DNA of 8,083 bases from Xanthobacteraceae bacterium (GCA_030037105.1 JASHRY010000160.1:1-8083); one strand, 5' to 3'; positions 1-6,309 are shown, numbered from the stretch's first letter. Notes: a model not told the origin generated them from the letters alone. Numbers and translations are program-made.

Positions 1-388
1 GCGCGATCGACGGGCTGCCCACCTCGCGCAAGACGAGTTTCGGCCGGCGCCGCCGCGACAGGCTCCGCACCGCGAGCAAGGTGCAAAGATTAAGGCTCGC
101 TTCCGAGCTGACGACGAGGTCCGGGGCCATGGCGCGGATCGCCCGCCGCAGGCCGGGAACGGCATAGCGGAGCTGTCGTCCCGGAATCTCGGCCACCCGC
201 ACAACCGGATCGAGCAAGGGGCGCAGCGGACCTTCGTCGCGCAAGGTCAGGATGCGGACATCAATTCCCTTGGCGGCAAGCGCGTTGCAAAGCAGGATCA
301 TGTCGCGCTGCGCGCCGCCGCCTTCGAACGCGCGCGTCACCGCCGCAAGGACGGAGCCGGACGTTCCTGAGTGCAACGAGCCGTGCAA
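1..388 (-). CDS. GT4-family glycosyltransferase, N-terminal part (cut by left edge)
   Basis: The protein reads into the left edge, so only about 129 N-terminal residues are visible. They show the Rossmann-type start of GT-B fold, GT4-like glycosyltransferases: a first strand (VLAAVT), a glycine-rich loop with GGGAQRD, an amphipathic helix (ILLCNALAAKG), a second strand (VRILTL), then a RAIRAMAPDLVVSS segment typical of the region ahead of the third strand. Such enzymes move a sugar from a nucleotide-sugar donor to a glycan or lipid acceptor, usually at the inner face of the membrane; donor and acceptor cannot be told here. No ATG fits. The frame opens after an in-frame stop near 430, and I chose a TTG at 388-386 because a GGAG sits about 8 bases upstream of it. 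A GTG at 340-338 is possible but would remove the first beta strand. It lies downstream of the thioesterase on the same strand, 177 bases away. Family fairly sure, start less so. Confidence 0.72.
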   Translation of the reverse strand, partial: MHGSLHSGTSGSVLAAVTRAFEGGGAQRDMILLCNALAAKGIDVRILTLRDEGPLRPLLDPVVRVAEIPGRQLRYAVPGLRRAIRAMAPDLVVSSEASLNLCTLLAVRSLSRRRRPKLVLREVGSPSIA

Positions 389-565
389 AATCCACTCTCC
401 GCGCGTTTGGCGAGAGAGTAGTCATCATGTCCGCTGCCGGATCAAGCGCCGGCGTCGTTTTCCGTAGAGTGTCGTTAATTCCCCGACGAAGAGCGCAGAC
501 TTTAATCATATGCGCGCGCCGCGCAGCGTATCGGCGGCGCCGGCAAGACGTTTTCTCTTACGCCT
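389..565. other. intergenic gap between thioesterase and glycosyltransferase
   Basis: This 177-base gap lies between the stop of the thioesterase and the chosen start of the glycosyltransferase, both on the minus strand. A short minus-strand frame opens with an ATG at 509 but shows no recognisable protein character and runs into the glycosyltransferase in another frame, so I do not call it. The GGAG ribosome-binding-like site for the glycosyltransferase is at about 397-400. I see no convincing terminator hairpin with a U-tract. Confidence 0.5.
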
Positions 566-994
566 TTACTGCGCCTGGAAGCGCGCGACGACGTCCTTCG
601 GTATGGACCGTGGCCTGATGCGCGACGGATCGGCCGCATCGCGGCGCGCCCACACGCGGGTCTCGCGGCCCTCGACCGCGAGTTCGCCGCGGACGCTCAG
701 CCGATGGTCGACATCGAAACTCGAACGGCGGAATGCGCTCACCTCCGACGACAGTTCCACGACATCGCCGAATCGTGCCGGTGCGAGGAAACGTGCGCTG
801 ACGTCGACCAGCGGCATTCCGATAATCCCAAAAGCGCCGGCGAGGCGGGACGGCTGCATGCCGAGCGCCGCGCCGAAAAGAGTCCATGTGCCCAAGTCGA
901 AGAATTCAAAGAAGCGGCCGTTGAAGACGATTCCGGCCGGATCGCAATGCCGCCATTCGATGGTAAATTGCCGTCGGCTGACGAAGTTGGCCAT
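566..994 (-). CDS. acyl-CoA thioesterase, 4HBT/YbgC-like hotdog fold
   Basis: A 142-residue protein of the 4-hydroxybenzoyl-CoA thioesterase-like family, which hydrolyses acyl-CoA thioesters in the cytoplasm. The N-terminal strand FTIEWRHCDPAGIVF carries the family motif with an aspartate (residue 18 from the chosen start) at the place of the catalytic Asp of Pseudomonas-type 4HBT. It is followed by the hotdog helix (NGRFFEFFDLGTW) and the later strands (VDVSARFLAPARFGDVVEL and RSSFDVDHRL). The ATG at 994 was chosen because it gives the usual length of about 140 residues and has GAAGG just upstream. An in-frame ATG at 1105 would add 37 residues, but those come from AT-rich, poorly coding-looking DNA. 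The substrate is not readable from sequence: candidates are aromatic acyl-CoA, short acyl-CoA or a phospholipid-related role as for YbgC, although no tol-pal genes are near. It is divergent from the urea operon and probably functionally separate. Confidence 0.85.
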   Translation of the reverse strand: MANFVSRRQFTIEWRHCDPAGIVFNGRFFEFFDLGTWTLFGAALGMQPSRLAGAFGIIGMPLVDVSARFLAPARFGDVVELSSEVSAFRRSSFDVDHRLSVRGELAVEGRETRVWARRDAADPSRIRPRSIPKDVVARFQAQ

Positions 995-1109
995 GGCGCC
1001 TTCGCATTCGATCGCGGCATCGAAGCGTGGCCCTGCACTTGATGTCAAATAGGGGCGGAATAGAGTGCCCAATATAGCATCATAATTTCTGTGATCATTT
1101 TGCATTGCC

Positions 1110-1124
1110 GCCTAAGAATTAGGC
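1110..1124. promoter_or_regulatory. 15-bp perfect inverted repeat, possible upstream activator site
   Basis: GCCTAA-GAA-TTAGGC is a perfect dyad of 6-base arms with a 3-base centre. It stands about 130-150 bases upstream of the predicted urtA transcription start, a distance at which sigma-54 activators commonly bind. It does not match the textbook NtrC consensus, so the binding protein is unknown. It is also just upstream of the alternative thioesterase start at 1105, so it could serve the divergent gene instead. Confidence 0.35.
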
Positions 1125-1215
1125 AGATATCGACATCGGCTCGGATTCAAAATGAGCGGGCCGCATCCGCGGACTGCGCCGAGTGAGAAGAATTATACTT
1201 TTGATTCAATGGCTT

Positions 1216-1232
1216 AATCATTATCCATGATT
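1216..1232. promoter_or_regulatory. 17-bp inverted repeat overlapping the -24 element, possible operator
   Basis: AATCAT-TATCC-ATGATT is a perfect dyad of 6-base arms with a 5-base centre. Its right arm ends at 1232, directly on the left border of the TTGGCAC -24 element. A protein bound here would be expected to compete with or adjust RNA polymerase at the sigma-54 promoter. Operator function is inferred from position and symmetry only. Confidence 0.35.
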
Positions 1233-1246
1233 GGCACATTCCTTGC
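1232..1246 (+). promoter_or_regulatory. sigma-54 (RpoN) -24/-12 promoter of the urt-ure operon
   Basis: TTGGCAC-ATTCC-TTGC matches the sigma-54 consensus TGGCAC-N5-TTGC at all ten core positions. The invariant GG (1233-1234) and GC (1245-1246) are separated by exactly 10 bases. Transcription would start about 12 bases downstream, near 1258, which leaves a leader of roughly 49 bases before the urtA ATG at 1307. Sigma-54 control of urea uptake and urease through the Ntr system is known in many proteobacteria, so the location supports the call. The required enhancer-binding activator would bind upstream, but no clear NtrC dyad is visible. Confidence 0.82.
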
Positions 1247-1293
1247 CAATTGACGCCCATGCGGACGGTGCCGGGCCGGTCCCGCGTCAAGAC

Positions 1294-1299
1294 AGAGGA
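1294..1299 (+). promoter_or_regulatory. ribosome binding site that decides the urtA start
   Basis: AGAGGA lies 7 bases before the ATG at 1307, an ideal spacing, but only 1 base before the ATG at 1301. It has no relation to the upstream in-frame candidates TTG at 1250 and ATG at 1259. It therefore supports 1307 as the start. Confidence 0.7.
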
Positions 1300-1306
1300 C
1301 ATGACG

Positions 1307-2623
1307 ATGCTCAACTTCATTGGCGCGGTCGCCGGGCGACCGCGAAGCCGCCGTTGGCTCGCCGCCGCGGCGGGGCTTGCCTTCGGCGTCGCGGCGTCGG
1401 CACCGGCCCGGGCCGAGGATACGATCAAGGTCGGCATTCTTCATTCGCTTTCCGGCACCATGGCCATCAGCGAAACGACGCTGAAGGACGTGATGCTCAT
1501 GCTCATCGACCAGCAGAACAAGAAAGGCGGTCTGCTCGGCAAGAAGCTCGAGCCGGTCGTGGTCGATCCTGCCTCGAACTGGCCGTTGTTCGCGGAAAAG
1601 GCCCGCGAGCTGATCAGCAAGGATCACGTCGCCGTCGTCTTCGGCTGCTGGACCTCGGTGTCGCGCAAGTCGGTGCTCCCGGTATTCAAGGAGCTCGACA
1701 ACATCCTGTTCTATCCGGTGCAATACGAAGGCGAAGAGAGCGAGCGCAACGTGTTCTACACCGGCGCCGCGCCGAACCAGCAGGCCATTCCCGCCGTCGA
1801 CTATCTGATGAGCGCTGAAGGCGGGTCGGTGAAACGTTGGGTGCTCGAAGGCACCGACTATGTCTATCCGCGCACCACCAACAAGATCCTCGAAGCCTAC
1901 CTCAAGCAGAAAGGCGTCAAGGACGAGGACATCATGATCAACTATACGCCGTTCGGATTCTCCGACTGGCAGACCGAAGTCTCCAAGATCAAGGCGTTCG
2001 GCTCCGCCGGCAAGAAGACGGCGGTGGTATCGACCATCAACGGCGACGCCAACGTGCCGTTCTACAAGGAGCTCGGCAATCAGGGCATCAAGGCGACCGA
2101 TATACCGGTCGTCGCCTTCTCGGTCGGCGAAGAGGAGCTCGCCGGGCTCGACACCAAGCCGCTGGTCGGCCACCTCGCCGCCTGGAACTATTTCGAGTCG
2201 ATCAGGACGCCGGCGAACCTGGCCTTCATCAAGGAATGGCACGCGTTCATCAAGAATCCGAAGCGGACCACCAACGACCCGATGGAGGCGCACTACATCG
2301 GCTTCAACATGTGGGTGAAGGCGGTGGAAAAGGTCGGAACGACAGATCCCGACAAAGTGATCGACGCGCTGCCGGGCACGCAGGCGCCGAATCTCACCGG
2401 CGGCATCGCGACGTTGCTGCCCAATCATCACATCACCAAGCCGGTTTACATCGGCGAAATTCGCCCCGACGGCCAGTTCGACGTGGTGTGGAAGACCAAA
2501 GGACTCGTTCCCGGCGCCGCCTGGTCGCCTTACCTGCCAGGATCGAGAGACCTGGTCGCCGACTGGGTCAAGCTCAAGTGCGGCAACTTCAACAAAGTGA
2601 CGCAGAAGTGCGGCGGCGCCTAG
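1307..2623 (+). CDS. urtA: urea ABC transporter, substrate-binding protein UrtA
   Basis: Periplasmic binding protein that captures urea and delivers it to the UrtBC permease. From the ATG at 1307 it has 438 residues. Residues 1-36 form a signal peptide: basic RPRSRR, hydrophobic AAAAGLAFGVAASA, and a predicted ARA cut site before EDTIKVGILHSLSG. The SRRWL start of the hydrophobic stretch resembles a Tat motif, so export by Tat is possible. The UrtA/FmdD-type hallmarks are present: FGCWTS (residues 112-117), FYPVQYEGEES (135-145) and the following TGAAPNQQ; the C-terminus is cysteine-containing (KCGNFNKVTQKCGG). The frame stays open back to a TTG at 1250 and an ATG at 1259. Those starts lie at or before the predicted transcription start (about 1258), and only 1307 has a well-spaced ribosome binding site. 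Two stops in tandem (TAG TGA) end the gene. First gene of the operon, read from the sigma-54 promoter. Confidence 0.95.
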   Translation: MLNFIGAVAGRPRSRRWLAAAAGLAFGVAASAPARAEDTIKVGILHSLSGTMAISETTLKDVMLMLIDQQNKKGGLLGKKLEPVVVDPASNWPLFAEKARELISKDHVAVVFGCWTSVSRKSVLPVFKELDNILFYPVQYEGEESERNVFYTGAAPNQQAIPAVDYLMSAEGGSVKRWVLEGTDYVYPRTTNKILEAYLKQKGVKDEDIMINYTPFGFSDWQTEVSKIKAFGSAGKKTAVVSTINGDANVPFYKELGNQGIKATDIPVVAFSVGEEELAGLDTKPLVGHLAAWNYFESIRTPANLAFIKEWHAFIKNPKRTTNDPMEAHYIGFNMWVKAVEKVGTTDPDKVIDALPGTQAPNLTGGIATLLPNHHITKPVYIGEIRPDGQFDVVWKTKGLVPGAAWSPYLPGSRDLVADWVKLKCGNFNKVTQKCGGA

Positions 2624-2626
2624 TGA

Positions 2627-2685
2627 AGGCGGCGTCGACGCCGCAATAACGCCAGCGCGGGGAGGCGGCGCCGACGCCTCCCCGC
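2627..2685 (+). repeat. two tandem hairpins on a duplicated unit between urtA and urtB
   Basis: The 82-base urtA-urtB gap holds two strong stem-loops. The first, 2629-2644, is the perfect 16-base palindrome GCGGCGTCGACGCCGC. The second, 2657-2685, has a perfect 11-bp stem (GCGGGGAGGCG with CGCCTCCCCGC) and a 7-base loop. Both are built on a near-identical 16-base unit, AGGCGGCGYCGACGCC, at 2627-2642 and 2663-2678, which differ at one base and are offset by 36. No U-tract follows, so a simple terminator is unlikely. Such structures after a binding-protein gene often protect its mRNA 3' end or dampen read-through, which would raise UrtA above the membrane parts; here that is inference. Confidence 0.7.
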
Positions 2686-2705
2686 ATCAAGTCCGGGGTC
2701 TCGCG

Positions 2706-4316
2706 ATGTGTTTCCGCCGAGCTTGGCTCGTCGCTCTGCTGTTCGCCTTCGGCTCCGTCCTGAGCAACGTTAGCGCGGAGGCTGCGAGCCTCGACGCGGC
2801 GCTCGCCCGTTTCACCGCCGACGACTTCAACGCCACCATCGAAGGCATCAACGAGGTCGCCGCCAGCGGCAGCCCGCGCGCCGAAATCATCCTTCGCGCC
2901 CTGCAGAACGACCAGTTGATGTTCAGCGCCGAGCGCAAGGCGGTCTACATCATGGACGATTCCGGCAAGTTGACCGATGCCGCCAGCGGACGACCGGTCG
3001 TCGGCGCGGCGCCGGCCGACCTCGACAATGTCCGCATCAACAACCGGCTGCGGGGAGCGATCGAGGCCGCGCTCGGCGGCCTGACGCTGTTGGCCGACGA
3101 GCCGGGCACGCGCTTCGCGGCCGCGCAGGCGGTGTTCAAATCGCGCGCGGCGAGCACGCTGCCGACGCTCGACACCGCCATCGCCAGGGAGCAGGATCCG
3201 CGCGTCAAACGCGCGCTCATGGAGGCGCGCGCCGCCGTCATCTTGTCCGTCGCCGACGCCAAGGACGAAGATAAGCTCGCCGCCGTCGATATCATCCGTC
3301 AGCGCGGCGACGAGGACGCTCTCGGGCTGCTCTCCAGCCTGCCGGCGGGTACCTCGGCGCGCGTCATGAAAGCGGCGGCCGAAGCGATCGCCGCCGTCAA
3401 CAATCGCCTCGCCGTCTGGCGCGCGGTGCAGAACGCCTGGTACGGCATTTCGCTCGGCTCGGTCCTGCTCCTTGCCGCCATCGGGCTCGCCATCACCTTC
3501 GGCGTGATGGGCGTGATCAACATGGCGCACGGCGAGATGGTCATGCTCGGCGCCTATGTCACCTTCGTCGTGCAGGAGGCGATCCGCACGAAAAACCCGG
3601 GGCTGTTCGACTATTCGCTGGCGATCGCCATTCCGCTTTCCTTCCTGGTCGCGGGCGGCGTCGGCGTGCTGATCGAACGCTGCCTGATCCGCTTTCTCTA
3701 CGGCCGGCCGCTGGAGACGCTGCTGGCGACCTGGGGACTTTCCCTGATCCTGCAGCAGGCGGTGCGCACCCTGTTCGGCCCCAACAATCGCGAGGTCGGC
3801 AATCCGTCATGGATGAGCGGCGCGTTCGATCTCGGCGGCATCACCGTCACCTACAATCGGCTTTGGATCGTCTGCTTCGCGCTGGCAGTGTTCGCCGCGC
3901 TCTTGGCGCTGCTGCGCTTCACGCGGTTCGGGCTGGAAATGCGCGCGGTGACGCAGAACCGCGCCATGGCCGCCTCGATGGGCATCCGCACCAGCCGGGT
4001 CGATGCGCTCACCTTCGGGCTCGGCTCCGGCATCGCCGGCATGGCCGGCGTGGCGCTGTCGCAGATCGACAATGTCAGCCCCAATCTCGGTCAGGGCTAC
4101 ATCATCGACAGCTTCATGGTGGTGGTGTTCGGCGGCGTCGGCAATCTATGGGGCACGCTGGTCGGCTCCTTCGTGCTCGGCATCGCCAACAAGTTCCTCG
4201 AACCTTATGCCGGCGCGGTGCTCGGCAAGATCGCGATTCTCGTGCTCATCATCCTCTTCATCCAGAAGCGCCCGCGGGGCTTGTTCGCCCTCAAGGGCCG
4301 GGCGGTCGAGGCATGA
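2706..4316 (+). CDS. urtB: urea ABC transporter, permease UrtB
   Basis: Inner-membrane permease of the LivH type, paired with UrtC to form the urea channel. The 536 residues fit UrtB, which is much longer than LivH because of an extra exported N-terminal domain. Residues 1 to about 24 are a signal peptide (CFRRAWLVALLFAFG, cut near VSA). Residues about 27-235 form an alanine-rich, mostly helical soluble domain of unknown exact role. The membrane part begins near residue 245 (YGISLGSVLLLAAIGLAITF), contains NMAHGE (272-277) matching the LivH signature, and has an EAA-like cytoplasmic loop around 413-445 (MRAVTQNRAMAASMGI...GSGIAGMAG) that contacts the ATPases. It ends with hydrophobic helices and the basic QKRPRG typical of the family. 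The ATG follows a GGGG about 8 bases upstream. Second gene of the operon, after the tandem hairpins. Confidence 0.95.
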   Translation: MCFRRAWLVALLFAFGSVLSNVSAEAASLDAALARFTADDFNATIEGINEVAASGSPRAEIILRALQNDQLMFSAERKAVYIMDDSGKLTDAASGRPVVGAAPADLDNVRINNRLRGAIEAALGGLTLLADEPGTRFAAAQAVFKSRAASTLPTLDTAIAREQDPRVKRALMEARAAVILSVADAKDEDKLAAVDIIRQRGDEDALGLLSSLPAGTSARVMKAAAEAIAAVNNRLAVWRAVQNAWYGISLGSVLLLAAIGLAITFGVMGVINMAHGEMVMLGAYVTFVVQEAIRTKNPGLFDYSLAIAIPLSFLVAGGVGVLIERCLIRFLYGRPLETLLATWGLSLILQQAVRTLFGPNNREVGNPSWMSGAFDLGGITVTYNRLWIVCFALAVFAALLALLRFTRFGLEMRAVTQNRAMAASMGIRTSRVDALTFGLGSGIAGMAGVALSQIDNVSPNLGQGYIIDSFMVVVFGGVGNLWGTLVGSFVLGIANKFLEPYAGAVLGKIAILVLIILFIQKRPRGLFALKGRAVEA

Positions 4317-4330
4317 CGGCGATACCGCTA

Positions 4331-4350
4331 CGTCGCCGCTTCCGGCGACG
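4331..4350 (+). repeat. perfect 8-bp hairpin in the urtB-urtC gap
   Basis: CGTCGCCG-CTTC-CGGCGACG is a perfect 8-bp GC-rich stem with a 4-base loop. It begins 14 bases after the urtB stop and ends 14 bases before the GGAG of urtC. The sequence after it is AAAGAAAG, not a U-tract, so it does not look like an intrinsic terminator. It may be an mRNA processing or stability element, or may affect translation of urtC; this is inferred from position. Confidence 0.6.
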
Positions 4351-4377
4351 AAAGAAAGCGCGCGGAGTCGATCGGTG

Positions 4378-5526
4378 ATGACGCACATCCTCGTCCGCTC
4401 GCTCGACCGCGGCGCGGCGATCTTCCTGATCGTCGTCGCCGCCGTCGCGATCGCGGTGCCGGTGCTCAACCTGGCGCTGCCGGAATCCGCCGCGCTGCAT
4501 GTGCCGACTTACCTGGTCTCGCTGTTCGGAAAATACGCCTGCTATGCGCTGCTCGCTCTGTCGATCGACCTAGTCTGGGGATTCTGCGGCATTCTTTCGC
4601 TCGGCCACGGCGCGTTCTTCGCGCTCGGCGGCTACGCCATGGGCATGTACCTGATGCGGCAGATCGGCGCCCGCGGCGTCTATGCCGATCCGCTGTTGCC
4701 GGACTTCATGGTGTTCCTGAACTGGAAGCACCTGCCGGTCTATTGGTACGGATTCCAGCATTTTCCCTATGCCGCGCTCATGGTGGTGCTGGTGCCGGGC
4801 ATGCTCGCCTTCGTCTTCGGCTGGTTCGCGTTTCGGAGCCGGGTCAGCGGCGTCTATCTGTCGATCATCACGCAAGCGCTCACCTTTGCGCTCATGCTCG
4901 GCTTTTTCCGCAACAATTTCGGCTTCGGCGGCAACAACGGCCTGACCGATTTCAAGGACATCCTCGGCTTCAACGTCGAGGCGAAGACGACGCGCGCCGC
5001 TCTCTTCTCCGTGTCCTGCGTGGCGATCATGCTCGGCTTCCTGCTCTGCCGCGCCGTCATCACGTCGAAATTCGGCAAGGTGCTGATCGCGATCCGCGAC
5101 GCCGAAGCGCGCACGCGCTTCCTCGGCTACCGCGTCGAATCCTACAAGCTCCTCGTGTTCACGCTGTCGGCCTGCATGGCCGGCGTTGCCGGCGCGCTCT
5201 ACGTGCCGCAGGTCGGCATCATCAATCCGAGCGAATTCGCGCCCGCCAACTCCATCGAAGCGGTGATCTGGGTCGCGGTCGGCGGTCGGGGCACGCTCAC
5301 CGGCGCGGTGATCGGCGCCGTTCTCGTCAATTACGCCAAGACGTTCTTCACCACGGGCGCGCTCGCGCCCTATTGGCTGTTCATGCTCGGCGGCCTGTTC
5401 ATCGCCGTCACGCTGCTGCTGCCGCGCGGCGTGGTCGGCACGCTGCGGCATTGGACGGCGCTGCGGCGCGATCGGGCCGCGGCCGCCGCCGAGGACGGTG
5501 TGACCGAGCCGCTGCCGGCGGAATGA
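4378..5526 (+). CDS. urtC: urea ABC transporter, permease UrtC
   Basis: Second inner-membrane permease, LivM type, which pairs with UrtB. From the ATG at 4378 it has 382 residues, the usual UrtC size. The first membrane helix is at about residues 12-33 (GAAIFLIVVAAVAIAVPVL). The LivM signature SLGHGAFF is at 74-81, several further hydrophobic helices follow, and an EAA-like loop lies at about 237-275 (AIRDAEARTRFLGYRVE...CMAGVAGALY). Near the end AVGGRGTLTGAVIGAVLVN and LPRGVVG are typical of the family. The frame is open far upstream, overlapping urtB, but those residues are arginine- and serine-rich read-through. GGAG at 4364-4367 sits 10 bases before the ATG and 7 before an adjacent GTG at 4375, so a start one codon earlier is equally possible. 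Third gene of the operon, 10 bases before urtD. Confidence 0.94.
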   Translation: MTHILVRSLDRGAAIFLIVVAAVAIAVPVLNLALPESAALHVPTYLVSLFGKYACYALLALSIDLVWGFCGILSLGHGAFFALGGYAMGMYLMRQIGARGVYADPLLPDFMVFLNWKHLPVYWYGFQHFPYAALMVVLVPGMLAFVFGWFAFRSRVSGVYLSIITQALTFALMLGFFRNNFGFGGNNGLTDFKDILGFNVEAKTTRAALFSVSCVAIMLGFLLCRAVITSKFGKVLIAIRDAEARTRFLGYRVESYKLLVFTLSACMAGVAGALYVPQVGIINPSEFAPANSIEAVIWVAVGGRGTLTGAVIGAVLVNYAKTFFTTGALAPYWLFMLGGLFIAVTLLLPRGVVGTLRHWTALRRDRAAAAAEDGVTEPLPAE

Positions 5527-5536
5527 GGATCGGGCC

Positions 5537-6286
5537 ATGAAGGCGCTGACCAGCGCGCTCCTCTATCTCGACGGCGTCACCGTCTCGTTCGACGGCTTCA
5601 AGGCGCTCAACAATCTTTCCTTCGCGATCGCGGCCGGCGAGATGCGCGCCATCATCGGCCCGAACGGTGCCGGCAAGACCACGATGATGGACGTTGTCAC
5701 CGGCAAGACCCGGCCTGAGCTGGGCGACGTCATGTTCGACGGCCGCCATAACCTCACGCGGCTCGACGAGACCGAGATTGCCGAACTCGGAATCGGCCGC
5801 AAGTTCCAGAAGCCGACCGTGTTCGACAGTCACACCGTCTTCGACAATATCGAGCTGGCGCTCAAGTCCGACCGCCGCGCCGGCGCCGCGCTGTGGTGGC
5901 GGGAAAGCGGCGGCGAGCACCGCCGCATCGACGAAATATTGGAGACCATTCGCCTGACCGTGCTGCGCGACCGCCGCGCCGGCAGCCTGTCGCATGGGCA
6001 GAAACAATGGCTCGAGATCGGCATGTTGCTGGCGCAGGAGCCCAAGCTCCTGCTGATCGACGAGCCGGTCGCCGGCATGACCGATGCGGAAACGCGGCAG
6101 ACGGTCGAGCTGCTCAGGGAGATCAACCGCGACCGTACCGTCGTCGTGGTCGAGCACGACATGGCGTTCGTGCGCGACCTCGACGTCAAGGTCACCTGTC
6201 TGCACGAGGGCTCCGTGCTTGCCGAGGGCACGATCGACCAGGTTTCGGCGAACGAGCGGGTGGTGGAAGTTTATCTGGGAAGATAG
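5537..6286 (+). CDS. urtD: urea ABC transporter, ATP-binding protein UrtD
   Basis: Cytoplasmic ATPase of the LivG type that powers urea import together with UrtE. All nucleotide-binding motifs are intact in its 249 residues: Walker A GPNGAGKTT (41-49), Q-loop glutamine at 91 (KFQKPTVF), signature LSHGQ (151-155), Walker B LLLID with catalytic Glu (171-176), and H-loop His207 (VVEHDM). LSHGQ in place of the general LSGGQ, the DEPVAGMT segment and the QKPTVF loop are typical of UrtD. The ATG is preceded by GAGGA at good spacing. It begins 10 bases after the urtC stop, suggesting tight co-translation, and is followed by a 139-base gap that holds a repeat element. Confidence 0.95.
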   Translation: MKALTSALLYLDGVTVSFDGFKALNNLSFAIAAGEMRAIIGPNGAGKTTMMDVVTGKTRPELGDVMFDGRHNLTRLDETEIAELGIGRKFQKPTVFDSHTVFDNIELALKSDRRAGAALWWRESGGEHRRIDEILETIRLTVLRDRRAGSLSHGQKQWLEIGMLLAQEPKLLLIDEPVAGMTDAETRQTVELLREINRDRTVVVVEHDMAFVRDLDVKVTCLHEGSVLAEGTIDQVSANERVVEVYLGR

Positions 6287-6309
6287 CGGTGCGGACCACA
6301 TCAATGCGC

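Larger units (their letters stand above)
995..1306. promoter_or_regulatory. divergent regulatory region between thioesterase and urtA
   Basis: About 310 bases without a convincing gene. The stretch from about 1055 to 1230 is clearly more AT-rich than the flanking coding DNA, as expected of a promoter region. It holds the sigma-54 promoter at 1232-1246, inverted repeats at 1110-1124, 1216-1232 and 1232-1250, and a short TTGATTCAA palindrome at 1201-1209. The heptamer GATTCAA occurs twice, at about 1144 and 1203. On the minus strand a TTGACA hexamer lies at about 1044-1049, but no good -10 box follows at the right distance, so I do not call a thioesterase promoter. I searched by eye for the classic NtrC dyad (TGCACC-N5-GGTGCA type) and found no convincing match. 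Confidence 0.6.

Noticed and set aside
510..1052. A 180-codon plus-strand frame opposite the thioesterase.
   Set aside because: The minus-strand thioesterase has a clear family motif; the plus frame is Arg/Ser-rich and motif-free.
995..1105. An N-terminal extension of the thioesterase from the ATG at 1105.
   Set aside because: It would add 37 residues not typical of the family from AT-rich DNA. The ATG at 994 gives the normal length, although the longer form cannot be excluded.
1201..1220. TTGAT...AATCA as an FNR/FixK-type site.
   Set aside because: The half-sites are separated by too many bases for the TTGAT-N4-ATCAA spacing, so no such site is called.
1214..2431. A 405-codon open frame on the minus strand opposite urtA, rich in His, Asp and Arg.
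   Set aside because: It is the complement of the clear urtA frame. GC-rich third positions remove stops from the opposite strand, and the composition and lack of motifs match a shadow frame.
2657..2685. The 11-bp hairpin as an intrinsic terminator of urtA.
   Set aside because: It is followed by ATCAAG, not a U-tract, and full urtBCDE genes follow in the same direction.
2589..3530. A 313-codon minus-strand frame opposite the start of urtB.
   Set aside because: Low-complexity Arg/Gly/Asp-rich translation with no recognisable domain, lying over the well-supported UrtB signal peptide and N-terminal domain.
4570..5538. A 322-codon minus-strand frame opposite urtC.
   Set aside because: Strongly charged, Glu/Arg/His-rich product that mirrors the hydrophobic UrtC codons; a typical antisense artefact.
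5408..6304. A 298-codon minus-strand frame opposite urtD.
   Set aside because: It overlaps UrtD, which has all ABC ATPase motifs intact, and shows no family features itself.
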